Below, piece by piece: positions 34,646 through 43,761 of a DNA stretch of 64,000 nt (its first letter is position 1; every line of letters starts with the position of its first letter). The notes beneath the pieces are model-generated. The model had not been told where the DNA came from, ran no database searches, and saw only the letters and a program-made list of their open reading frames with translations. The position numbers were made by a program, and so were the translations under genes. This DNA is from CAZCVI01 sp964502145 (GTDB lineage: Bacteria; Acidobacteriota; Aminicenantia; UBA2199): assembly GCA_964502145.1 (NCBI GenBank), contig CAZCVI010000033.1, forward strand, positions 8,697-72,696. Reading direction: 5' to 3'.

Positions 34646-35913
34646 ACCAACCCGTGAAAATATTATTTATCAATGCGCAGGACACCAAGGGCGGTGCGGC
34701 TATAGCCGCTTACCGGCTGGGCCAGAGTTTGGAAACGTTGTACCATACCGAGAACTATTTTATCGTGGGGAAGAAGCACGCTGCGGACCCCAATATCTTT
34801 TGCACCCGTAAAAACGAGTTACAGGCCATTATCGAGGTGTTGACCGACAAAGTGATGAACAAACTCGGCTTGCAATATCAGTATTTCCCTTTCTCTAGCC
34901 GGTTCATTTTAAAAAAGGCCAGGGAGTTGCAGCCGGATATTATCAGTTTACACAATACCCACGAGGGCTACTTTAAGACCTCACTCATCAAAAAATTATC
35001 AAGGATCGCACCCATTGCTTGGACGCTTCACGACATGTGGAGTTTTACTGCCAATGCCGTACACACCTTTGGCGATGAATCCTGGTTACAATTAAAGTCT
35101 GGGCCGGGCGAGAGTCGTATCTATCCCCATATTGGTCTGAATACGGGCGCGTGGCTGTTGCGACAAAAGCGGCGAATTTACCGGAAATCTCGTCTCCACA
35201 TCATCACCCCTTCTCGCTGGCTCAGCGGTTTGGCTGGTTTGAGCCCTGTATTTGCGGGAAAACCTATTACTACTATTCCCCATGGTTTAGATTTACAATT
35301 TTATGCACCCAAGGACAAAGCCGCCTGTCGCAACGTCCTGGGTATTGACCCCGATGCTAAAGTGATCGTATTTTCCAGTGCCGATGACATGGATATTTCA
35401 CCTTGGAAAGGGGGCTCATTGCTGATTGATATTTTGACAGCCTTGAACCAGCACACTACTTTTCCCATCCAATTACTGGCCATTGGCAAAGGGGAATTAA
35501 AAGCCGTTGCCGCATTAAAAAACTTACAGCTCTATCGTACCGGTTATGTTTCCAGCCAGGTGTTTATGCCGATATTGTTATCTGCTGCCGATCTGTTTGT
35601 ATATCCCACAAGGGCCGACAGTTTCGGGCTCGTGTTGGCAGAAACTATAGCCTGCGGCACACCCGCTGTAACGTTTGCTATTGGGGGGTGCAGCGATATT
35701 ATTCAGGACCATATCAGCGGCGTTTTAGTAAAACCCTTTGATGTGGATACCTTTGCCAAACATACCCTGCGCCTGTTGGGCAATACACGGGAATTAAACC
35801 AACTCTCCTGTTCTGCCCGGTTATTCGCAGAACAGACCTTTGGGATAGAAACAATGGCCAAAACCCATTATGAATTATTCAACGCCATTATTGCAAAACA
35901 TAAAACACCATAA
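34642..35913 (+). CDS. Family 4 glycosyltransferase
   Basis: The 423-residue GT-B enzyme opens with G-G-A-A-I-A-A-Y-R-L in the acceptor domain. The donor domain has P-H-G-L-D, F-S-S-A-D and the E-x7-E-like segment S-F-G-L-V-L-A-E-T-I-A-C-G-T-P. It resembles WcaC-type transferases of exopolysaccharide loci. It overlaps the preceding gene by 4 bp and is followed after three bases by another transferase. Confidence 0.88.
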   Translation: MNQPVKILFINAQDTKGGAAIAAYRLGQSLETLYHTENYFIVGKKHAADPNIFCTRKNELQAIIEVLTDKVMNKLGLQYQYFPFSSRFILKKARELQPDIISLHNTHEGYFKTSLIKKLSRIAPIAWTLHDMWSFTANAVHTFGDESWLQLKSGPGESRIYPHIGLNTGAWLLRQKRRIYRKSRLHIITPSRWLSGLAGLSPVFAGKPITTIPHGLDLQFYAPKDKAACRNVLGIDPDAKVIVFSSADDMDISPWKGGSLLIDILTALNQHTTFPIQLLAIGKGELKAVAALKNLQLYRTGYVSSQVFMPILLSAADLFVYPTRADSFGLVLAETIACGTPAVTFAIGGCSDIIQDHISGVLVKPFDVDTFAKHTLRLLGNTRELNQLSCSARLFAEQTFGIETMAKTHYELFNAIIAKHKTP

Positions 35914-35916
35914 TTA

Positions 35917-36768
35917 ATGACTGCACAATCTCCTTTAATTACCGTGGTGACCGTGGTGTTTAATGGTGCCGCGCACCTGGAACAGGCTATCCAAAGCGTG
36001 CTCAACCAGAATTATAAACCCATTGAATATATTATTATTGATGGTGGTTCCACCGATGGAACCCTGGAGATTATTCATAAATATAAAGATTTTCTGACGT
36101 ACTGGGTAAGTGAACCGGACCACGGTATTTTTGATGCCATGAATAAAGGCATTCGCCATGCTGCCGGTCAATTTATCGTGATGCTTAATGCTGATGATTG
36201 GTATGAACCGGACATCTTGGAAAAAGTAGCGGCGCGGGCTAGTTTTCTTTCTCAAAAAACCAGCGGGGTCACGAGTGTAATTTATTGCGATTATTATTCC
36301 CATGATGAAAGTTTCTCCCCCCCGTTAAGAACGGGTGAAACCTCTGGCTTGTTATACTGGAAAGGGATGACCATATCGCATCAGACCATGTTCGTGCCGC
36401 GAGCTCTCTATGAAAAATATGGGCTGTATGATTTGGATTACCGCTTTGCCGCCGATTACGAGTATTTCTTACGTCTTTTGAAAAATAAGGTGTACTTTGA
36501 AAAGCTTGATGGTTATGGTGTTAATTTCAGGAAAGGCGGTGCCAGTGACACCCACATGAATCGTTCTATTAATGAGGTTTCCCGGATTGTGCGGCGTTAT
36601 TTTGGTGTTTTTAGCAAAGAATACCCATTGTTTTTACTGACCAACCGTCTCCCTTCCATGCTGGGAAATGTTAGGCGTCTGCTTTCCAAGATAATCGGGG
36701 TAAAAAGTACTGGTAAGTTACGCAAATTATGGAGACAACATTGTTTTAAAAGGAATATAAATAGATGA
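35917..36768 (+). CDS. Family 2 glycosyltransferase
   Basis: The 283-residue GT-A enzyme has I-T-V-V-T-V-V-F-N-G-A, I-I-D-G-G-S-T-D-G-T and L-N-A-D-D-W (DxD). The mid-protein motif G-I-F-D-A-M-N-K-G-I is typical of the WcaA/colanic acid subfamily. It is homologous to the next gene, which suggests duplication. The stop overlaps the next start by 4 bp. Confidence 0.88.
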   Translation: MTAQSPLITVVTVVFNGAAHLEQAIQSVLNQNYKPIEYIIIDGGSTDGTLEIIHKYKDFLTYWVSEPDHGIFDAMNKGIRHAAGQFIVMLNADDWYEPDILEKVAARASFLSQKTSGVTSVIYCDYYSHDESFSPPLRTGETSGLLYWKGMTISHQTMFVPRALYEKYGLYDLDYRFAADYEYFLRLLKNKVYFEKLDGYGVNFRKGGASDTHMNRSINEVSRIVRRYFGVFSKEYPLFLLTNRLPSMLGNVRRLLSKIIGVKSTGKLRKLWRQHCFKRNINR

Positions 36769-37628
36769 AAATGCATTGCGACATTACCGTGATAACACCC
36801 AGTTTTAACATGTTGCCCTATTTGTTGTGCGCTGCCGCATCCATTGCCGACCAGTCCCATCCCGGGGTGGAACATCTGGTCATGGATGGTGCTTCCACCG
36901 ATGGCACCGTGGCGTGGTTGGACCGAGCCCCCTTTAGCCATATGAATAGTGTCAGTGAACCGGATCTGGGCATGTACGATGCTCTGAATAAAGGCTTAAA
37001 AATAGCCCATGGCGATATTCTGGCTTATTTGAATTGCGATGAACAATATTTACCCGGCACATTGGAATTTGTCGCCCATTATTTCCGGGACCATCCAGAT
37101 GTGGATATTCTTTTTGGGGACACGCTGCTTATACGTCCTGATGGCTCTATAATTGCTTTTCGCAAAGGGTATCAACCCCGGTGGTACTATATTCTGACCT
37201 CTCACCTTTACGTGCTTTCCTGCACCATGTTTTTCCGCCGTCGCATTATTGAAGAGGGATTTTTCTTTGATACTCATTATCGTGCCGCAGGTGACGCCCA
37301 GTTTGTCGTGCGCCTGCTTCGGCACGGCTACAAAGCCCGGCATATTCGGCGCTATTTTTCCGCTTTTACCATGACCGGGAAAAATTTGAGTGCCCATACC
37401 CTCGCTAGTGCCGAACAAAAAGAACTATGGCGTGGTGCCCCTTTGTTTCTGCGGGTGTGTAAACCGCTGATTAATGTGATCCGCTTAATCGAGAAATTTC
37501 TTAGCCGCGCGTATTTCCAGGGTGGACCGATTGAGTATGCCCTGTATCCCTATAACCAAAACCCCTCAGAAAAACAACGGACACCCTTCCGCGCTGAAAA
37601 AGTATCATCTCGCTGGCGCTTTATGTAA
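36765..37628 (+). CDS. Family 2 glycosyltransferase
   Basis: The 287-residue paralogue of the preceding transferase has T-P-S-F-N-M, M-D-G-A-S-T-D-G-T, G-M-Y-D-A-L-N-K-G and L-N-C-D-E, the last replacing the usual D-x-D-D. The Asp-to-Cys change at the metal motif (N-C-D-E) is frequent in this subfamily and need not abolish activity. The ATG start overlaps the previous gene. It may act on the same growing oligosaccharide. Confidence 0.85.
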   Translation: MKMHCDITVITPSFNMLPYLLCAAASIADQSHPGVEHLVMDGASTDGTVAWLDRAPFSHMNSVSEPDLGMYDALNKGLKIAHGDILAYLNCDEQYLPGTLEFVAHYFRDHPDVDILFGDTLLIRPDGSIIAFRKGYQPRWYYILTSHLYVLSCTMFFRRRIIEEGFFFDTHYRAAGDAQFVVRLLRHGYKARHIRRYFSAFTMTGKNLSAHTLASAEQKELWRGAPLFLRVCKPLINVIRLIEKFLSRAYFQGGPIEYALYPYNQNPSEKQRTPFRAEKVSSRWRFM

Positions 37629-37650
37629 TTCCCCCGGCACTAAAAATACA

Positions 37651-39114
37651 ATGAAAAAAGAGAATCCATTCCGTCTGTTAGAAAAAACAATATTACTGAT
37701 TATGCTGGGTGTGATCGCGGTTTTTTCCTTCCTGCCGCTGGACCACACGATCTTTGCCATTATTCTGGTACTCGTGTTGCTGGGTTGGTCGCTCTTGTTT
37801 TATATTAACCGGAGCTATTCTTTGGCAGATATTCCCCTGTTGTTTCTGTGGTTGGGTACCTTTTCTTTGGGTAAAGCGTTTTCCATCTTAAGTATCGGGG
37901 GGGAATCGCTACCACTTTATGTCACCGAAATTACCTTGGCCCTCGCCCTCGGCTTACTGGTATGGCAGCAAAAATCACCCGTTGTGTTATGGAAAAACTG
38001 GGTTGCTTTTTTACCCAAGAGTTTGGTTTATATTTTGCCCGGTTATATTCTGCTGGGTACAGTGTACCTGGTGCTGGGTGTAAAAGCCAATGGGGCAGCC
38101 GCGTTGCGCGATATTGTGATTTGCCACTATAGTCTATGGCTCTTTATCATGTTAAGCGTGTTGGGGAATACCCAGAGAATCCAGCGCTTATGGCGCTTTT
38201 TTGTGCCCGGTCTCGTTATCCTGTTTTGGGCTGGATTTAAACTCCACTATCTCTATAAACCTCTTGATGCCGCGTTCAGGCAATTTGTAAGCGTTAGCAA
38301 AGCCACTAATTTCACCCTTTACTTTGGTTTGGTATTTATTTTCGGCTTGTGCTTTTTACCCATGTTAGGCAAAAAGATGCAGTGGCTGACCCGTTGTTTG
38401 CTCTTTTTTTCCCTGTTGTTTGTTATTGCCTGGGAGAGTCGTACTGCTTGGGTTGCATTGATAGTGGCACTTATTTTCCTGGCATTTTTGCTGAAAAAGG
38501 AGTTCCTCCTCGCTCCCCTACTCATCGTGTTAATGATTCCTACCCTGTTTGCTATTGATTATTTTCAGTTGGGGATTAAAAACAATAAGATAGCCACGTT
38601 GGGGAAAGGACTTAGCGCTATCACGCAAATGTCAGAAATTTCCACCAAGGGGGCGAATATTAAATTTCGTCTAAGACTCTGGAAAGAAACCGGGGACAAG
38701 ATAAAAGAGCGCCCGCTTTTTGGCTGGGGCTTTGGAGTGCAGATTGATTACCTGATCTGGGGCACGCGGCTCTCGGAACTGAAAGCCAAGGGATTAAACA
38801 ACGGCATATTACCCCCCCACAACCACATACTGGCAGTCGCTCATAAAATGGGAATTTTTGGTTTGGCACTTTTCTTGTTTATCAATGGCAGGATATTTTT
38901 TGCCGGGCTGTTTTACCTTAAAGAATGCACTTCGCCATTCCATCGCCGCTTTTTAATTGGCGCTTTGGCGGGTCTCTTGTATTGGCATGGTATGGCTTTC
39001 TTATTCGATATCTTGGAATCGCCACCCACCGGCATTTTTCTGTGGCTACTGCTGGGCTGTATACTCGCTCTTATTCATGCAGATAAGAGTGTGGTAGTTA
39101 GAGAACAACAATGA
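37651..39114 (+). CDS. O-antigen ligase/polymerase-like membrane protein (copy 1)
   Basis: This protein of about 487 residues has 11-12 hydrophobic segments and the PF04932-type pattern: E-S-R-T-A-W in a periplasmic loop start, then a loop with G-W-G-F-G and P-P-H-N-H, containing the arginine and histidine needed by WaaL/Wzy proteins. The frame is open 43 codons further upstream, but the ATG at 37651 gives the hydrophobic N-terminus and avoids overlap with the transferase. The stop overlaps the next start (ATGA). Ligase and polymerase cannot be separated by sequence. Confidence 0.85.
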   Translation: MKKENPFRLLEKTILLIMLGVIAVFSFLPLDHTIFAIILVLVLLGWSLLFYINRSYSLADIPLLFLWLGTFSLGKAFSILSIGGESLPLYVTEITLALALGLLVWQQKSPVVLWKNWVAFLPKSLVYILPGYILLGTVYLVLGVKANGAAALRDIVICHYSLWLFIMLSVLGNTQRIQRLWRFFVPGLVILFWAGFKLHYLYKPLDAAFRQFVSVSKATNFTLYFGLVFIFGLCFLPMLGKKMQWLTRCLLFFSLLFVIAWESRTAWVALIVALIFLAFLLKKEFLLAPLLIVLMIPTLFAIDYFQLGIKNNKIATLGKGLSAITQMSEISTKGANIKFRLRLWKETGDKIKERPLFGWGFGVQIDYLIWGTRLSELKAKGLNNGILPPHNHILAVAHKMGIFGLALFLFINGRIFFAGLFYLKECTSPFHRRFLIGALAGLLYWHGMAFLFDILESPPTGIFLWLLLGCILALIHADKSVVVREQQ

Positions 39115-40304
39115 ATATACTCTATACGTTAACTGCTTATCCGCCCTCTACGGGAGGTGCGCAGATTCATCAGCATCGTTTGGCCATGAGTTTGAAAGAG
39201 TTGCACCGTATCCAGGTAGTGACCCATTGGGATACCAACCGCACTGACTGGTTGCTTGGTACTACCTTGAACGCCCCATCAGACCCCATTGACTATACAG
39301 AGGATGGCGTTCACGTCCATCGTATGGGGATATGTCTGTGTGAGAAAGCCTTTATGTCGCCCTTTGTTTTGGCTTATTACCCGTTGATGCTACTGGGTGT
39401 GGCACCGGTGAGACCCATTGCATTTTGTATTGAGCGGCACCTCCGTTTTGCTGCTGAGATCGCCGATATTGTTCATAATGTGCGGATGGGTCGTGAAGGG
39501 TTGAGTTTTGCTTCTTATAAAGCCGCACGTTCCAATCAGGTGCCCTTTGTTTTGACTCCTGTCCATCATCCCAGGTGGGTGGGACGTAAGTACAAAACAT
39601 TTAATAAACTCTATACTTTGGCAGACGCTGTGTTGGCGCTGACCGAGGTGGAAAAAAAGATACTGGTGCAATTGGGCGTCAAAGAAGAACGGGTTCATGT
39701 CATTGGTCATGGCCCTGTGCTGGAAAAGAACGCTTTCCCGGACCACTGTCTGGCCAATCTTCAGATTGATGGTCCCATGGTGCTTTTCCTTGGCCAGCAC
39801 TATCTTTATAAAGGGTATAAAGAAGTTTTAGCTGCCGCCAAAATCGTCTGGGAAAAAAGAGCAGACACCCATTTTGTATTTATTGGCCCTGCCGTGGAGA
39901 ATTCCGAGGCCGTGTTTTTAGCGTGCCCGGACAAACGTATTCATCGGCTGGGAAATGTGAGTTTGCAGGAAAAAACCAATGCGTTGGCTGCTTGTACGCT
40001 TTTGTGTGTGCCTTCTACCCAGGAAAGTTTCGGTGGCGTGTATGCGGAGGCGTGGTGCTTTGAAAAACCAGTGATCGGGTGCAATATCCCCGCTGTTTCA
40101 GAGGTTATTAGCCATCAACAGGATGGGCTACTGGTAGAACAAGATGCCGCCCAAATTGCCACCGGTATTCTGGACCTCTTGCAAAACCCAACCGCTGCCA
40201 AGCAAATGGGACAGGCTGGCAAGCGCAAGGTAGAAGAAAAGTATACTTGGCAATCCATTGCGGGTCGAGTGGAAAACGTCTATCATTTGTTGACAGGAAA
40301 ATAA
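39111..40304 (+). CDS. Family 4 glycosyltransferase
   Basis: The 397-residue GT-B enzyme has P-P-S-T-G-G-A-Q-I-H-Q in the N-terminal domain. The donor domain shows F-L-G-Q-H-Y-L-Y-K-G-Y and E-S-F-G-G-V-Y-A-E-A-W, the E-x7-E motif of GT4. The short C-terminal helix Y-T-W-Q-S-I-A is typical. It starts with a 4-bp overlap on the polymerase/ligase gene. Confidence 0.88.
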   Translation: MNILYTLTAYPPSTGGAQIHQHRLAMSLKELHRIQVVTHWDTNRTDWLLGTTLNAPSDPIDYTEDGVHVHRMGICLCEKAFMSPFVLAYYPLMLLGVAPVRPIAFCIERHLRFAAEIADIVHNVRMGREGLSFASYKAARSNQVPFVLTPVHHPRWVGRKYKTFNKLYTLADAVLALTEVEKKILVQLGVKEERVHVIGHGPVLEKNAFPDHCLANLQIDGPMVLFLGQHYLYKGYKEVLAAAKIVWEKRADTHFVFIGPAVENSEAVFLACPDKRIHRLGNVSLQEKTNALAACTLLCVPSTQESFGGVYAEAWCFEKPVIGCNIPAVSEVISHQQDGLLVEQDAAQIATGILDLLQNPTAAKQMGQAGKRKVEEKYTWQSIAGRVENVYHLLTGK

Positions 40305-40306
40305 AC

Positions 40307-41065
40307 ATGCAGTTCACGATAAAATCGTTATTCGGTATAAATTACGCTCTGGTGGATTATGAATCTGCCTCGGACATAATTATCCACTATGCCAAGCGTC
40401 GCGACAGTTTTGGTGTTTCCGCTCTGGCCGTGCATGGGTTAGTAACCGCAGTGCGGGACAGCGCCGTGGGGGACAGGGTCAAACGTATCAATATGGTGGT
40501 GCCGGATGGTCAACCCATCCGGTGGGCTTTAAATAGTTTTTACCATACCGGGTTGTTGGACCGTGTTTATGGCCCCACGTTAACGCTTCATGTCCTAAAA
40601 AAAGCCGGGCAAGAGCATTTGAAAGTTTTTTTGTATGGCAGTACAGAGAGCACATTGACCAAGTTTGCTGCTTTTATTCGGAATGGTTACCCTGGCGTGG
40701 AGTTATGTGGTATCCATGTTGATCGGTTCCGCGATGCCACCCCGGAAGAGGATGCCGCCGATATATTGAAGATCAACGAAACTGGTGCCCATATCGTTCT
40801 GGTTGGTCGTGGTTGCCCGCGACAGGAAGTGTGGGTCGCCGATCATCTGGGCCATGTGCATGCCGCCATGATGGCTGTGGGAGCTGCTTTTGATTTCCAT
40901 GCCGGAACATTAAAACAAGCGCCAGCGTGGATGCAGGACCACGGATTAGAATGGTTTTACAGACTTCTCAAGGAACCTGGACGCTTATGGAAACGCTATC
41001 TGGTCACCAACAGTATATTTATTTATCTTTTTTTCAAACATAAATGGCTCCGAAGCAAGACATAA
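40307..41065 (+). CDS. WecG/TagA/CpsF-family glycosyltransferase (GT26)
   Basis: The 252-residue enzyme contains the GT26 core: V-V-P-D-G-Q-P-I-R-W near residue 63, Y-G-P-T-L, F-L-Y-G-S-T, and V-G-R-G-C-P-R-Q-E with G-A-A-F-D-F-H-A-G. Relatives transfer ManNAc(A) or similar N-acetyl sugars to a lipid-linked acceptor early in chain building. The ATG at 40307, two bases after the previous stop and with AGGA upstream, is preferred to an in-frame upstream ATG inside the previous gene. A C-terminal hydrophobic/basic tail may bind membrane. Confidence 0.9.
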   Translation: MQFTIKSLFGINYALVDYESASDIIIHYAKRRDSFGVSALAVHGLVTAVRDSAVGDRVKRINMVVPDGQPIRWALNSFYHTGLLDRVYGPTLTLHVLKKAGQEHLKVFLYGSTESTLTKFAAFIRNGYPGVELCGIHVDRFRDATPEEDAADILKINETGAHIVLVGRGCPRQEVWVADHLGHVHAAMMAVGAAFDFHAGTLKQAPAWMQDHGLEWFYRLLKEPGRLWKRYLVTNSIFIYLFFKHKWLRSKT

Positions 41066-41086
41066 CACATTAAATTAGAGTATAAT
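41057..41086 (+). promoter_or_regulatory. Possible sigma-70-type promoter
   Basis: AAGACA (41057-41062) and TATAAT (41081-41086) are separated by 18 bp in the AT-rich gap before the 41159 epimerase. The -10 is consensus; the -35 matches four of six bases. It would allow separate transcription of the distal glycan genes. Confidence 0.35.
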
Positions 41087-41158
41087 AAATAAAATAAATA
41101 ATAAGCTATAATTAATAAGAAATAGATGCTAAGCTTCGTTAGCTTAAAGGAGTTGTTC

Positions 41159-42217
41159 ATGAAGAAGATGTTAGTAACAGGTTCCAGTGGCTTGATTGGC
41201 AGTGAGGTCGTATCATTTTTCGCTGCGGCTGGCTGGGACATCTATGGGATCGACAACAACATGCGGGCCGATTTTTTTGGACCCCAAGGGGATACACGTT
41301 GGAATCAGGAGCGATTGCGCCAGTCTTTCGCTAATTTCCACCACCTTGAGGCTGATATGCGTGATCGGATTAGTATTCGTGATATTGTCAAGGGGTTAAA
41401 ACCAGATGCCATTGTTCATACTGCGGCGCAGCCCAGTCATGATTTGGCGGCTTCCCGGCCCTTTGATGATTTTGATGTGAATGCTGTGGGCACGCTTAAC
41501 CTGTTGGAAGCTTCCCGCCAAGCCAACCCGGAAGTTCCTTTCGTGCATCTTTCCACTAATAAAGTGTATGGTGATGCACCTAACGAATTGAATCTCAAGG
41601 AACTGGATACCCGCTGGGATTACGCTGATCCCGAGTATTTTAATGGGATTAAAGAAGATTTCCGTATTGATCAATCCAAGCACTCTATTTTTGGTGCTTC
41701 CAAGGTGGCCGGTGATATTATGGTTCAGGAATATGGCCGCTATTTTAATATTCCTTCCTGTTGTTTGCGGGGCGGGTGTTTAACTGGTCCCTCGCATAGC
41801 GGGGTGGAGTTGCATGGCTTTTTGAGCTATCTGATCAAGTGTAATGCGGAAGGTAAAAAGTATAATATCTTCGGTTATAAGGGCAAGCAGGTTCGCGACA
41901 ATATTCACTCTTTGGATGTTGTGCGGTTTATCGACCGCTTTTTGCAAGCGCCCCGTATTGCCCAGGTTTATAATCTGGGTGGTGGTAGAGGCAATTCCAT
42001 TTCTATACTGGAATCATTTAAGTTAATTGAATCGATTTCCGGCAAAAAGATGGTCTCGGAATATGTAGATAAAAACCGTGAAGGCGATCATATCTGCTAT
42101 ATCTCCGACCTCGCTAAAATGAGAGCCCATTATCCCGGCTGGGATATCAGTAAAAATCTCGACACGATCTTTACTGAGATTTTTACGGCCTGGGAAAAAA
42201 GAAAAGGGAGCTCTTGA
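41159..42217 (+). CDS. NAD-dependent epimerase, CDP-paratose 2-epimerase-like
   Basis: The 352-residue SDR has a G-S-S-G-L-I-G-S cofactor loop, S-T-N-K-V-Y-G, and the extended family block D-Q-S-K-H-S-I-F-G-A-S-K, which is characteristic of RfbE/tyvelose epimerase-type proteins. F-F-G-P-Q-G-D-T-R-W-N near residue 40 also fits. The RfbE reaction inverts C2 of CDP-paratose, but paratose genes (RfbH, RfbS) are absent here, so the true substrate is open and could be another CDP- or UDP-sugar. The AAAGGAG ribosome site at 41146-41152 fixes the ATG. Confidence 0.85.
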   Translation: MKKMLVTGSSGLIGSEVVSFFAAAGWDIYGIDNNMRADFFGPQGDTRWNQERLRQSFANFHHLEADMRDRISIRDIVKGLKPDAIVHTAAQPSHDLAASRPFDDFDVNAVGTLNLLEASRQANPEVPFVHLSTNKVYGDAPNELNLKELDTRWDYADPEYFNGIKEDFRIDQSKHSIFGASKVAGDIMVQEYGRYFNIPSCCLRGGCLTGPSHSGVELHGFLSYLIKCNAEGKKYNIFGYKGKQVRDNIHSLDVVRFIDRFLQAPRIAQVYNLGGGRGNSISILESFKLIESISGKKMVSEYVDKNREGDHICYISDLAKMRAHYPGWDISKNLDTIFTEIFTAWEKRKGSS

Positions 42218-42240
42218 ATTAATCTTGAATTAATCTGAAT
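42213..42240 (+). repeat. 11-bp tandem repeat at a stop codon
   Basis: CTTGAATTAAT occurs twice in tandem, with a third, shortened copy. The TGA stop of the epimerase gene lies inside the first unit. Confidence 0.7.
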
Positions 42241-42271
42241 TGATATCATACCGTAACATACAGTAATCAGC

Positions 42272-43564
42272 ATGGAAGAATTGAAAATACATTGGTTTAA
42301 CTGGGCGCAATGGTGGCTAGCGATTTTGTTGGCACCGTTGTTTATTTTTCCTAAAGTGCAGCTCTGGCCTATATTCCTGGTAGTCCCGTTGCTGTTGATC
42401 ATGCGCTATAAAATAACCAGGGAGTTCTGGGAAAAAACACCGCTGGACATCCCGTTGCTGCTTATTTTTTTGGCGCTATTGGCCACGCTGCCGGGAATTT
42501 CTGATTTCAGTCACAGTTTACCCAAAATGTCAGGTCTTGTTTTTGGCATGTTTTTTTATTATACCTTGGTCAGTCTATTAAAAACGAAGAGTCTAATAAA
42601 GCTAAGTCTTAGCTTTTATTTGTTAGGCGGGATATTACTTGCCGTGATAGGGCTGTTGGGTATGCCTACTTTCACCAGCAAACATCTGGATTCCTTGATG
42701 ACCATCAAGGATAAATTACCCACCATGAATTTTAACTTGCCCGGGGCAGAGCTGGGATTTTCCACCAATGCTGTGGGTGGTACATTGTTATTGGTATTCC
42801 CCCTGTTCTTGGTATTAACCATTCGTGCTTGGTTACGGCTTTGGTGGCCTAAACCCGATCATCCCACGCGCCCCTCGAAAAAGTCATTGTTGGTATTGAG
42901 TGCTGGAGGTTTGTTTACTGGTTTGGTGTTATTGCTGACCCAGTCGCGTGGGGCATGGGGTGGCCTCGTGTTATCCGGGTTGATTGTCGCTCTGGTGTAT
43001 ATGGGCCGGCGAATTAAAACCAAAAAAGCGCTGTTACTGATTGTGGTGTTAGTAATATCTGTAATTCTTTTGGTCGGGTTAGCTATCTATTCTGTCAAAA
43101 ATATCGGGCCTCTCAATCCGGGTCTCAAACAAGCTGAGGGCACGCTGCAATTTCGCATCCATGTCTGGAACCTAACCTTGCCGATTATCCAGGATAATCC
43201 TATCTGCGGCGTTGGTTTGAATAATTTCAGGAAAATGCCGGAAATCCGCTATTTCTGGTCCAGCGCCCACAACCAGTTTCTCCATGTGGCCGTGGAACTG
43301 GGTATTCCCGCTCTCATTGCCTATATGGCTTTATTGCTCATTGTGGCTTATATGTGTCTGCACGTGCGCGAAAAATCACCTATAAGCTGGGTACGGACTT
43401 CCATCTTGGGACTCGGATGGGGACAATTGGCCTTTGTTTTTTTTGGTCTTACTGATGCTATCCCACTCGGTGCCAAGGTAGGCTTCTTCTTTTGGTTATC
43501 TATCGCGTTGATCACCGCCTTATATAAATTTACCTTTTACTATTCACCGGTAAATAATGAATAG
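42272..43564 (+). CDS. O-antigen ligase/polymerase-like membrane protein (copy 2)
   Basis: The 430-residue protein has about 11 hydrophobic segments and a periplasmic loop with Q-S-R-G-A-W, G-V-G-L-N-N-F and S-A-H-N-Q-F-L-H, as in PF04932 ligases and polymerases. It is only distantly similar to the protein at 37651. Two such proteins in one locus usually indicate a Wzy polymerase plus a separate ligase or O-oligosaccharyltransferase. The 3' end contains a 14-bp duplication, and a long hairpin follows. Confidence 0.85.
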   Translation: MEELKIHWFNWAQWWLAILLAPLFIFPKVQLWPIFLVVPLLLIMRYKITREFWEKTPLDIPLLLIFLALLATLPGISDFSHSLPKMSGLVFGMFFYYTLVSLLKTKSLIKLSLSFYLLGGILLAVIGLLGMPTFTSKHLDSLMTIKDKLPTMNFNLPGAELGFSTNAVGGTLLLVFPLFLVLTIRAWLRLWWPKPDHPTRPSKKSLLVLSAGGLFTGLVLLLTQSRGAWGGLVLSGLIVALVYMGRRIKTKKALLLIVVLVISVILLVGLAIYSVKNIGPLNPGLKQAEGTLQFRIHVWNLTLPIIQDNPICGVGLNNFRKMPEIRYFWSSAHNQFLHVAVELGIPALIAYMALLLIVAYMCLHVREKSPISWVRTSILGLGWGQLAFVFFGLTDAIPLGAKVGFFFWLSIALITALYKFTFYYSPVNNE

Positions 43565-43577
43565 TAAATAATAAAAA
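43550..43577 (+). repeat. 14-bp tandem duplication at a stop codon
   Basis: GTAAATAATGAATA and GTAAATAATAAAAA stand in tandem; the TAG stop of the ligase-like gene spans their junction. Confidence 0.65.
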
Positions 43578-43700
43578 AAAAGAAGACCACAGATTACACA
43601 GATTAAAATGATTGACACAGATTAAAAGATGGTTATGACAAAAAGAAAAAAACCAATCTGTGTAATCATTTTAATCTGTGTAATCTGTGGTCTTCTTTTT
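43577..43700 (+). terminator. Very long hairpin with T-rich tail (ACAGATTACACAGATT-type repeat)
   Basis: A 37-bp perfect stem (43577-43613 with 43664-43700) is extended by nine more pairs (43615-43623 with 43655-43663) after a single bulged base, leaving a 31-nt loop. The stem carries the phrase ACAGATTACACAGATT, and on the plus strand it is followed by a T-rich run (TTTTTCTTTC). It could end or attenuate transcription between two glycan genes. From memory, similar CACAGATTACACAGATT inverted repeats are scattered in many unrelated environmental bacteria. Confidence 0.7.
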
Positions 43701-43761
43701 CTTTCATTACCTATGGGCTGAACAGTTACTAAAAAATAACGTATTGGAGATTACCCTGACC

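Noticed and set aside
43687..43761. Upstream start of the 43762 gene
   Set aside because: It would begin inside the long hairpin and add a phenylalanine-rich sequence unlike a coding region.
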